Positions 1 through 5,249 of a stretch of DNA of 5,249 nucleotides are shown piece after piece. Source of the stretch: Nitrospira bacterium HGW-Nitrospira-1. GTDB lineage: Bacteria > Nitrospirota > Thermodesulfovibrionia > Thermodesulfovibrionales > UBA6898. Each line of letters begins with the position of its first letter. Position 1 is the stretch's first letter. The position numbers and the translations under genes are program-made. The stretch is from NCBI GenBank assembly GCA_002839535.1, contig PGYF01000075.1:1-5249 (forward strand). Reading direction: 5' to 3'. The notes beneath the pieces were generated by a model, which saw only the letters and a program-made list of their open reading frames with translations, was not told where the DNA came from and did not search any database.

Positions 1-99
1 CAGAGGGCATGCTTGATGCGGGGGTCAAGCCGGACAATGACAGAATAAATTTGTTTTGACTTTTGACGCCCTGTGCTCTTGGCACAGGGTTCTTCACGT
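1..99 (+). repeat. Left copy of 99-bp perfect terminal inverted repeat
   Basis: Bases 1-99 are the exact reverse complement of 5151-5249; identity stops at base 100 (a, where the partner would require c). Inside it are an imperfect palindrome with arms GCTTGA (11-16) and TCAAGC (25-30), a tandem heptamer TTTTGAC twice (54-67), and a strong hairpin with 8-bp arms CCCTGTGC (69-76) and GCACAGGG (82-89) around a 5-nt loop. It lies 3' of the phosphorylase gene, which is transcribed towards it. There is no coding potential. Its stem-rich, intergenic character resembles dispersed intergenic repeats (REP/MITE-like), but no transposase is present, and the element may continue beyond the window edge. 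Confidence 0.95.
69..89. other. Strong hairpin inside left repeat
   Basis: Arms CCCTGTGC and GCACAGGG pair perfectly over 8 bp with a 5-nt loop. For phosphorylase transcription (minus strand) the stem is followed by CGTCAAAAGTC rather than a T-run, so it is not a canonical intrinsic terminator. It could still stabilise an mRNA 3' end or assist termination; that is inference. Confidence 0.7.
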
Positions 100-188
100 A
101 AGGGCAAAATATGGTTTTTATTTTATAGTGTTCAGCGATGGAAATGCAATATTTTATCGTGTCTGTTGTACCGCTTCCAGTGGAAATC

Positions 189-1931
189 CTAACGTATATA
201 GGCTTCGGTTACATACCGCCGCATCATGCGGTGGCAGTTGAAATAATAGGCGTTCTTACCAATGGCATTCTGCATCATCCTGACCCACATATCCCGGTCT
301 CCATAATAGAGGGGCATAATGATGTGTTCGAGCTTACTGTAAAGGTCTTCTGCGTCACGGCTGTCAGCGCTTTTTATGTCCGCAAGGTCTGATGACTGAC
401 CCTTTTCGGTGGGGGCAGCGCCTATGGACCAGCCTGTGTAGCCCTCGATATGTCCCTCTATCCACCAGCCGTCCAGCACGCTGAAATTTACGACTCCGTT
501 ATGCGCTGCCTTCATGCCGCTTGTGCCGGACGCCTCAAGCGGCCTCAAAGGCGTGTTCAGCCACACATCCACACCCGAGACAATCTTGAGCGCTGTATCC
601 ATATTATAGTTTTCCAGATAAACGATCTTTATCCTGTCTCTGAACTCTTTCTTATACCTGAATATATTCTGTATCAACTGCTTTCCTGGTTCGTCCTTGG
701 GGTGAGCCTTTCCCGCATATACCAATTGTATCTTTCCCGCTCCTATCCTCTTGAGCCGTTCGATGTCCCTGAAAAGAAGATCTGCCCTCTTATACGCAGT
801 CATCCTCCTGGCAAAGCCTATGGTCAGGATATCCGGCGAAAAGGCGTCGCCTGTCTGCTGTTTAATGTAATCACAGAGGCCCTGCTTTGCCTCCATATGC
901 GCTTTCCAGAGCATCTCATCCGGGATGCGGCCTACCCTTACAAATACCTCTGGCTCGTTCGCCCAGCCAGGCAGATATTCGTCAAAGAGTTTCTTGAAAC
1001 TGTTACAGGTCCAGGTATAGGAGTGCACACCGTTTGTGATTGCATATATCTCATAGCCGGGGAACATGTTTTGGGAGACCTCGCCGTGCTTCTTCGCCAC
1101 GCCATTGATATAGCGGCTCAGGTTCAAGGCAAGCATCGTCATGTTCAGACTATCCATGCCCGCAAGTTCCTTCAGCACAGGCAGAGGGATGATCTCGCCC
1201 ATCACCTGCAATACAAGATTATAGGGAAACTTGTCATGGCCCGCCTCAATAGGCGTATGGGTCGTAAAAACACAGAGGTCTTTTACCCCTTTTTTATTCC
1301 AGACGAGCTTCTCATCCCATACATCCTCTATCGGTCTTTTAAGGCGGTTGAGCAGCTCAAGGGCAAGAAGGGCTGCGTGCCCTTCGTTCATGTGATACTT
1401 CTTTATTTCAAACCCAATCTCATGCAGAATTCTCACACCGCCGAGACCGAGCACAATCTCCTGTTTCAGCCTGTATGCAAGATCGCCGCCATAGAGATAC
1501 GTGGTAATCTCGCGGTCCTGGGGTGAATTGGCCGCCAGATCCGTATCAAGGAAAAATACGGGTATGCTCCCGCTTGTCAGGCTCTTTACATTGTACTGCC
1601 ATGCCTGAATATATACTTCCCTGCCCTCGATCTGCACAGTCGCCTTCTGCGGCAGGAGCTGCATGTATTGTGAAGGCTCCCATTCATAGGGCTGCTCGGT
1701 CTGTCTGCCGAGTTCATCGAGTTCCTGCCTGAAATACCCCTTTTTGCTTAGGAGTGTGACAGCGATCATCGGGAGTTTCAGGTCAGCGCCAGACCGTATG
1801 GTATCGCCCGCAAGAACGCCAAGCCCGCCGCTGTAGGTGGGAATATCGTTATGAACGCCTATCTCCATCGAGAAATAGGCTATCTTCGGCTCTTTTGTCA
1901 GTTCTATCAGTTGATTGATCACAGAATCCAT
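189..1931 (-). CDS. glgP: Compact alpha-glucan (glycogen/maltodextrin) phosphorylase, GT35 family
   Basis: A pyridoxal-phosphate enzyme that cleaves alpha-1,4-glucans with phosphate to give glucose-1-phosphate, in cytoplasmic storage-glucan turnover. The 580-residue protein shows the family blocks in order: KIAYFSMEIG near 16-25, TYSGGLGVLAGD at 32-43, a GGD...RLKQE...LGGVR block at 148-167, YHMNEGH at 179-185, THTPIEAGHDKF at 224-235, ITNGVH at 298-303, GFARRMTAYKRA at 372-383, and the PLP site EASGTSGMKAA at 466-476 with predicted Schiff-base Lys474, followed by VLDGWW. It is the short form: the N-terminal DUF3417 region of the ~850-residue bacterial alpha-glucan phosphorylases is absent, and it is far shorter than classical ~800-residue GlgP/MalP. 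The ATG is chosen because the conserved SMEIG block starts about 20 residues in. No good Shine-Dalgarno precedes it. The stop is TAG. It follows hisB by 76 bp on the same strand, so cotranscription is possible. The family is secure; substrate preference (glycogen or maltodextrin) is not. Confidence 0.93.
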   Translation of the reverse strand: MDSVINQLIELTKEPKIAYFSMEIGVHNDIPTYSGGLGVLAGDTIRSGADLKLPMIAVTLLSKKGYFRQELDELGRQTEQPYEWEPSQYMQLLPQKATVQIEGREVYIQAWQYNVKSLTSGSIPVFFLDTDLAANSPQDREITTYLYGGDLAYRLKQEIVLGLGGVRILHEIGFEIKKYHMNEGHAALLALELLNRLKRPIEDVWDEKLVWNKKGVKDLCVFTTHTPIEAGHDKFPYNLVLQVMGEIIPLPVLKELAGMDSLNMTMLALNLSRYINGVAKKHGEVSQNMFPGYEIYAITNGVHSYTWTCNSFKKLFDEYLPGWANEPEVFVRVGRIPDEMLWKAHMEAKQGLCDYIKQQTGDAFSPDILTIGFARRMTAYKRADLLFRDIERLKRIGAGKIQLVYAGKAHPKDEPGKQLIQNIFRYKKEFRDRIKIVYLENYNMDTALKIVSGVDVWLNTPLRPLEASGTSGMKAAHNGVVNFSVLDGWWIEGHIEGYTGWSIGAAPTEKGQSSDLADIKSADSRDAEDLYSKLEHIIMPLYYGDRDMWVRMMQNAIGKNAYYFNCHRMMRRYVTEAYIR

Positions 1932-1939
1932 AATTTTTT

Positions 1940-1945
1940 ATTCTA
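1940..1945 (-). promoter_or_regulatory. Possible -10 box just before the phosphorylase start
   Basis: Minus-strand TAGAAT (5 of 6 to TATAAT) ends 8 nt before the ATG, which would place transcription initiation at or near the start codon. The -35 side is poor (TTTATT or TTATTT). The region is AT-rich, so chance is likely. Confidence 0.2.
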
Positions 1946-2007
1946 ACCTATTTACCTGAGAGAAATAAACTTTTTCCGGCGCTGTTGCCTGAGGAAATCC
2001 TCGACTT

Positions 2008-2595
2008 TTAGAGCTTGCCCTTTGTCGAGGGCACACCCTTTACCCTCGGGTCTATCGTCACCGCCTGCCGCAGCGCCCTGCCAAGGGCCTTGAATATCCC
2101 CTCGATAATATGGTGTGTGTTCCTGCCATAGGGAGCGGCTGCATGCAGGGTTATGCCGGCGTTGCTTACGAAGGCCTGAAGAAAGTCTTCGATCAGGTCA
2201 GGTTCGAAGTCCTTCAGCTTGCTCTTTTTGGGAAACTCCACCTTGTAAACCAGATAGGGCCTGCCGCTGATATCGAGGCATACTGAGGCGAGCGCCTCGT
2301 CCATCGGCACAAAGGCCTGTCCGTAGCGGTTGATCCCCTTCATGTCGCCGAGCGCCTGTTTAAGCGCTTTTCCGAGGACGATGCCTGTGTCCTCGACTGT
2401 GTGGTGGTCGTCTGTCTCTACATCACCCTTTGCCTTTATCTTCAGGTCAAAAAGCCCGTGCCTGGACATAAGCGAGAGCATATGGTCGAGAAAAGGGATC
2501 GAGGTATTCACCGCATACTTCCCTGTTCCGTCAATGCCCAGCTCTATATGAATGTCCGTCTCTTTCGTCTTCCTCCCGATTGTCGCCTTTCTCAT
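2008..2595 (-). CDS. hisB: Imidazoleglycerol-phosphate dehydratase
   Basis: Monofunctional HisB, which dehydrates imidazole glycerol phosphate to imidazole acetol phosphate in histidine biosynthesis; a cytoplasmic Mn-dependent enzyme of large oligomers. The 195 residues are full family length, without the N-terminal phosphatase domain of the enterobacterial bifunctional form. Visible motifs: FLDHML with H38 at 35-40, DDHHTVED at 62-69 (H64, H65, E68), VPMDEALA at 96-103, and a C-terminal GRNTHHIIEGIFKALGRAL block with H161, H162 and E165. The protein ends with the typical STKGKL-like tail. By hand alignment, the ligand His of the plant enzyme found in an EHFF motif is Asp137 here (EDFL). The ATG at 2595 has AGGAGG five bases upstream and an upstream TATAAT promoter. 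No other his gene lies in the window; its downstream neighbour is the glucan phosphorylase. Confidence 0.97.
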   Translation of the reverse strand: MRKATIGRKTKETDIHIELGIDGTGKYAVNTSIPFLDHMLSLMSRHGLFDLKIKAKGDVETDDHHTVEDTGIVLGKALKQALGDMKGINRYGQAFVPMDEALASVCLDISGRPYLVYKVEFPKKSKLKDFEPDLIEDFLQAFVSNAGITLHAAAPYGRNTHHIIEGIFKALGRALRQAVTIDPRVKGVPSTKGKL

Positions 2596-2600
2596 GTATG

Positions 2601-2606
2601 CCTCCT
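2601..2606 (-). promoter_or_regulatory. Shine-Dalgarno of hisB
   Basis: A perfect AGGAGG on the minus strand with a 5-nt spacer to the ATG at 2595-2593. It fixes the hisB start. Confidence 0.9.
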
Positions 2607-2633
2607 GGTATATATTCCAAACTGTCTGGAGAA

Positions 2634-2662
2634 ATTATAATGCTTTTGAGAGCTTTTATAAA
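2634..2662 (-). promoter_or_regulatory. Sigma70-type promoter of hisB
   Basis: On the minus strand, -35 TTTATA (2662-2657, 4 of 6) is separated by 17 bp from a perfect -10 TATAAT (2639-2634). Initiation would fall near 2627, giving a leader of about 30 nt, too short for a T-box or his-type attenuator. It would drive hisB and possibly the phosphorylase. Confidence 0.6.
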
Positions 2663-2665
2663 GGT

Positions 2666-2677
2666 AAAACCGGTTTT
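2666..2677. promoter_or_regulatory. 12-bp perfect palindrome, candidate operator
   Basis: AAAACCGGTTTT is a perfect palindrome 3 bp upstream of the hisB -35 hexamer and about 37 bp before the candidate comM -35 box. The position suits a dimeric regulator acting on the divergent promoters. No regulator is encoded in the window and the factor cannot be named. Confidence 0.35.
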
Positions 2678-2714
2678 GCTGCGCTTCGACCTTGAATGCG
2701 GTTTTAAATTTCGA

Positions 2715-2743
2715 TTGTAAAAACCTCTTCCTGATGCTATGCT
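2715..2743 (+). promoter_or_regulatory. Candidate promoter for the comM-Yip1 unit
   Basis: TTGTAA (2715-2720) and TATGCT (2738-2743) are 17 bp apart, each matching 4 of 6 consensus positions. Initiation near 2750 would leave a leader of roughly 26 nt before the ATG at 2776. This is a weak match, supported mainly by position and correct spacing. Confidence 0.35.
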
Positions 2744-2775
2744 TTTGCTACCCGAATTTACATTATGATCAATAC

Positions 2776-4308
2776 ATGCTATCAAAAGTCCTGAGTTCAA
2801 GTGTCATAGGGATCGAGGCCCACACGGTCGAGGTTGAAGTCGATATCTCCTCCCGCGGCCTTCCGCATTTCTCTATGGTCGGACTTCCTGATGCTGCTGT
2901 TAAAGAGAGCCGCGACCGGGTGAGGGCGGCCTTAAAGAATATCGGCTTTCATTTTCCACTCAAGCAGATAACTGTCAATCTCGCCCCAGCTGATCTGAAA
3001 AAAGAGGGCTCTGCCTTCGACCTGCCGATCGCAGTCGGGATCATCGCCTCAGAAGGACTGATAGACCCCGAGGCCTTAAAGGGATATATTTTCACCGGGG
3101 AGCTTTCCCTTGATGGCAAAATAAAGCCTGTCAGGGGCGCGCTTTCGGTTGCGCTCCTGGTGCGGAGACTCGGGCTTAAGGGCTTAATCCTGCCTGCTGT
3201 GAATGCGCCGGAGGCAGGCGTTGTTGACAAAACAACAGTCCTGGGTATGCAGAACCTTCCCGATGTAATCGCTTTTCTGAGGGGAGAAAAAACCGTCGAG
3301 CCTTTTGTCACTGACATAGCAGAGACAATGAAAGAGCACGCGATTTATGAAGATGATTTCTCTGATGTAAAAGGTCAGGAGCACGCCAAGAGGGCGCTTG
3401 AGGTTGCTGCTGCCGGCGGCCACAACGTCCTGATGATCGGTCCTCCTGGATCCGGCAAGACCATGCTTTCAAAGCGTTTGGCGACTATTTTGCCGGGAAT
3501 GACCTTTGACGAGGCACTTGAGACCACACGAATCCACAGCATTGCCGGACTTTTGAAGGAAGGCCGGCCTTTACTTGCCTTACGTCCCTTCAGGGCCCCG
3601 CATCATACAATATCCGATGTTGCGCTGATCGGCGGCGGACAGACCCCGAAGCCCGGTGAAGTGAGCATGGCCCATAACGGCGTGCTGTTCCTTGATGAGA
3701 TTCCGGAGTTCAAACGGAATGTGCTGGAGGTCTTGCGGCAGCCGCTCGAAAACGGGGAAGTGACCGTATCAAGGGCCGTTGCCTCGCTCACCTATCCGGC
3801 CTCTTTCATGCTCGTCAGCGCGATGAACCCCTGCCCCTGCGGCTATCTCGGCGACCCCAAACACGCCTGCACCTGCTCGCCAAGCCAGGTCTACCGCTAC
3901 AGAAGGAGGGTCTCCGGCCCCCTGCTTGACAGAATCGATATCCATATTGAAGTCCCTGCAGTGCCCTATAAAGAGCTCTCAAATGAGTATGCAGGCGAGT
4001 CTTCCGCCTCCATACGGGAGCGGGTACTGAAGGCGCGCAATTTCCAGCTCGCGCGGTTCACAGGCGAGAGAATCTACTGTAACGGCCAGATGAAGACACG
4101 GCATCTAAAGAAATACTGCAAGCTGCAGGAAGATGCCCATAGCCTGCTTGATACCGCAATGCACAAACTCGGGCTTTCAGCAAGGGCATATACAAGGATT
4201 CTGAAGCTCTCTCGTACAATAGCGGATCTGGAATCATCCTCAGATATCCAGTCCCACCATATTTCCGAGGCGATACAGTACAGGACATTGGACAGGGGGC
4301 AGTATTAA
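2776..4308 (+). CDS. comM: ComM/YifB-family Mg-chelatase-like AAA+ ATPase
   Basis: A 510-residue protein, the usual length for ComM. In Vibrio and Acinetobacter ComM is a hexameric helicase that drives branch migration during integration of transforming DNA; in other phyla the role is inferred. Domains: N-terminal ChlI-like, Lon S5-type fold (about 1-165; GLPDAAVKESRDRV at 36-49, FDLPIAV at 81-87); central Mg-chelatase AAA+ (about 190-395; Walker A GPPGSGKT at 222-229 with K228, Walker B VLFLDE at 303-308, arginine-finger-type LLDRID around R386); C-terminal Mg_chelatase_C helices (about 405-505). A conserved Cys cluster CPC (353-355) and CTC (365-367) resembles a metal site. The open frame extends upstream to an ATG at 2692, but those 28 residues do not fit the family, whose N-terminus is MLSKVLSSSVIGIEA-like; hence the start at 2776. 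No Shine-Dalgarno is evident there. The stop is TAA, 40 bp before the Yip1 gene on the same strand. Confidence 0.95.
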   Translation: MLSKVLSSSVIGIEAHTVEVEVDISSRGLPHFSMVGLPDAAVKESRDRVRAALKNIGFHFPLKQITVNLAPADLKKEGSAFDLPIAVGIIASEGLIDPEALKGYIFTGELSLDGKIKPVRGALSVALLVRRLGLKGLILPAVNAPEAGVVDKTTVLGMQNLPDVIAFLRGEKTVEPFVTDIAETMKEHAIYEDDFSDVKGQEHAKRALEVAAAGGHNVLMIGPPGSGKTMLSKRLATILPGMTFDEALETTRIHSIAGLLKEGRPLLALRPFRAPHHTISDVALIGGGQTPKPGEVSMAHNGVLFLDEIPEFKRNVLEVLRQPLENGEVTVSRAVASLTYPASFMLVSAMNPCPCGYLGDPKHACTCSPSQVYRYRRRVSGPLLDRIDIHIEVPAVPYKELSNEYAGESSASIRERVLKARNFQLARFTGERIYCNGQMKTRHLKKYCKLQEDAHSLLDTAMHKLGLSARAYTRILKLSRTIADLESSSDIQSHHISEAIQYRTLDRGQY

Positions 4309-4336
4309 ACACCTGCAAAAAAGAATTTACTAAATC

Positions 4337-4344
4337 AGGGAGGT
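4337..4344 (+). promoter_or_regulatory. Shine-Dalgarno of the Yip1-domain gene
   Basis: AGGGAGGT lies in the 40-bp gap after comM, with its GGAGG core 5 nt before the ATG at 4349. It supports this start and efficient translation from a shared transcript. Confidence 0.85.
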
Positions 4345-4348
4345 AATT

Positions 4349-5137
4349 ATGGACGGACAGCAAACAAAGCGTGTTGATTTCGCAGCAATTCCACAGACAG
4401 CTATTAAGGTAGTAACATCGCCTGTCTCATTTTTCAGAGACATGCAGAAAACAGGCGGTTTTATCGAGCCGCTGGTGTTTATGGTGGTCATGGGCGTCCT
4501 CAGCGCTATTATCCAGACAGTACTGACTATCCCGCAGCTAATGAATGTTAAGGGAGGGGTTACTGCCGGAGCGGCTTCAATCATCATTATGCCCATCGCT
4601 ATTGTGATCTTTGGTTTTATCGCCGCCGGCATAGCGTTTGTAATCTGGAAAATTATAGGTTCACAGGAATCATTTGAAACAGCCTACCGCTGCGTTGCCT
4701 ATGCAGGGGCCATTTCACCCATAACCACCATTCTCGGGATTGTCCCTTATCTTGGATCAGTACTGGGAATCCTTATCTGGACGTATTTCATTGTTATCGC
4801 AAGCGTTGAGGTCCACAAAATCCCTGCGAAAAAGGCCTGGACAGTATTTGGTATTATCGCTGTAATCTTTGTCCTCCTGAGTCTCCGTGTTCAGTTTGCT
4901 GCCAGAAAACTCGAAAGCGATCTGGGGCAGTTCCAAAAGAAGATAGAAGAGGCAACGACCCAGATGCAGAAAAGTGCAGAAGAATCAAAAAAAGCTGCCG
5001 AGGAAGCAGGCAAGGCAGCATCAAATATGAGTGAGGAGATGCAAAAGCAGATGGAAAGGCAGGCAGCGGAAATGAAGAAAACTGCCGAAGAGCTGCAACG
5101 GCAGGCAGAAGAAATGAAGAAACATAATTCCAGATAA
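4349..5137 (+). CDS. Yip1-domain membrane protein with C-terminal coiled coil
   Basis: The function is not known. The 262-residue protein starts with a short hydrophilic stretch containing TSPVSFFRDM (23-32), typical of bacterial Yip1-domain (PF04893-like) proteins. About five hydrophobic segments follow, near 40-60, 75-100, 122-137, 138-155 and 163-179. A polar PLVFMVVMGV-type first helix and an AYAGAISP loop (117-124) also fit the family. From about 184 to 258 the sequence is a highly charged Ala/Glu/Lys/Gln/Met-rich helix with heptad-like spacing and a 13-residue-period near-repeat (RQAAEMKK at 237-244, RQAEEMKK at 251-258). This predicts a cytoplasmic coiled coil attached to the membrane domain. 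There is no signal peptide with a cleavage site. It is probably cotranscribed with comM. The Yip1 assignment is good; the tail may mediate oligomerisation or bind a partner, which is inference. Confidence 0.85.
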   Translation: MDGQQTKRVDFAAIPQTAIKVVTSPVSFFRDMQKTGGFIEPLVFMVVMGVLSAIIQTVLTIPQLMNVKGGVTAGAASIIIMPIAIVIFGFIAAGIAFVIWKIIGSQESFETAYRCVAYAGAISPITTILGIVPYLGSVLGILIWTYFIVIASVEVHKIPAKKAWTVFGIIAVIFVLLSLRVQFAARKLESDLGQFQKKIEEATTQMQKSAEESKKAAEEAGKAASNMSEEMQKQMERQAAEMKKTAEELQRQAEEMKKHNSR

Positions 5138-5150
5138 AAACCTTTTTCAG

Positions 5151-5249
5151 ACGTGAAGAACCCTGTGCCAAGAGCACAGGGCGTCAAAAGTCAAAACAAA
5201 TTTATTCTGTCATTGTCCGGCTTGACCCCCGCATCAAGCATGCCCTCTG
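5151..5249 (-). repeat. Right copy of 99-bp perfect terminal inverted repeat
   Basis: An exact reverse complement of 1-99, ending with the last base of the window. It starts 13 bp after the stop of the Yip1 gene, so it meets that transcript in the same orientation as the left copy meets the phosphorylase transcript. Reading outward it holds the 8-bp hairpin (5161-5181), tandem GTCAAAA heptamers (5183-5196), an ATTCTGTCATTGTCCGG segment, and the second stem with arms GCTTGA (5220-5225) and TCAAGC (5234-5239). Confidence 0.95.
5161..5181. other. Strong hairpin inside right repeat
   Basis: Arms CCCTGTGC (5161-5168) and GCACAGGG (5174-5181) with a 5-nt loop, 24 nt after the Yip1 stop codon. No T-run follows in the direction of transcription, so it is not a standard intrinsic terminator. 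In this copy only, flanking GACG (5150-5153) and CGTC (5182-5185) could extend the stem across a bulge. Confidence 0.7.

Noticed and set aside
100..188. Possible terminator or small RNA between the left repeat and the phosphorylase stop
   Set aside because: Only a 4-bp TTCC/GGAA stem and AT-rich sequence were seen; nothing supports a feature.
450..1526. Long plus-strand open frame (358 codons) opposite the phosphorylase gene
   Set aside because: It is antisense to a gene with many conserved GT35 motifs; its translation shows no recognisable family and no ribosome binding site.
1991..2002. Small palindrome GAGGAAATCCTC between hisB and the phosphorylase gene as a terminator
   Set aside because: The stem is only 5 bp with a 2-nt loop and no T-run follows on the minus strand.
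2692..2775. Upstream extension of comM to an ATG at 2692
   Set aside because: The extra 28 residues are Cys/Phe/Leu-rich without family similarity, overlap the intergenic promoter region, and the family N-terminus matches the ATG at 2776.
2949..3317. Minus-strand open frame of 122 codons inside comM
   Set aside because: It is a shadow of the well-conserved ComM N-terminal domain.
4854..5187. Minus-strand open frames opposite the Yip1 coiled-coil tail
   Set aside because: Their Ser/Phe/Ala-rich translations are mirror images of the low-complexity coiled-coil codons; no start signals or families are seen.
1..5249. Linear plasmid or phage with terminal inverted repeats or hairpin telomeres
   Set aside because: No replication, telomere resolvase, terminal protein or phage genes are present; the content is chromosomal housekeeping genes.
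1..5249. Composite transposon bounded by the inverted repeats
   Set aside because: No transposase or resolvase is encoded, and target-site duplications cannot be checked because the sequence ends at the repeats.

Overview
This is a 5.2-kb bacterial window of ordinary, mostly housekeeping genes, bounded at its two extreme ends by a perfect inverted repeat. GC content is intermediate, Shine-Dalgarno sites are classical where present, and intergenic gaps are short. The protein sequences have the flavour of an uncultured Nitrospirota or related anaerobic Deltaproteobacteria-like lineage. That placement is an impression from the reading and was not computed. The length, the repeat ends and the lack of further sequence suggest a complete short metagenomic contig.

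Layout from left to right: (1) positions 1-99, left copy of the terminal repeat; (2) 100-188, AT-rich intergenic DNA with no recognisable feature; (3) a minus-strand pair, hisB (2595-2008) followed after 76 bp by a compact GT35 alpha-glucan/glycogen phosphorylase (1931-189); (4) 2596-2775, a divergent intergenic region with a good sigma70-type promoter for hisB, a 12-bp perfect palindrome beside it, and a weaker candidate promoter for the plus-strand unit; (5) a plus-strand pair, a ComM/YifB-family AAA+ ATPase (2776-4308) followed after 40 bp by a Yip1-domain membrane protein with a long coiled-coil tail (4349-5137); (6) 5151-5249, right copy of the repeat, an exact reverse complement of 1-99.

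The genes do not form one evident pathway. HisB belongs to histidine biosynthesis but sits apart from other his genes here. The phosphorylase mobilises storage glucan. ComM is a branch-migration helicase linked to natural transformation in proteobacteria. The Yip1 protein has no assigned role. The most unusual observation is the 99-bp mirror-image ends: both copies lie just 3' of an outward-transcribed unit and carry two hairpins plus a tandem heptamer. They may be a dispersed intergenic repeat, and their exact match to the contig boundaries and to a common assembler k value suggests the contig broke at that repeat. I found no clear evidence of a new defence or mobile system.
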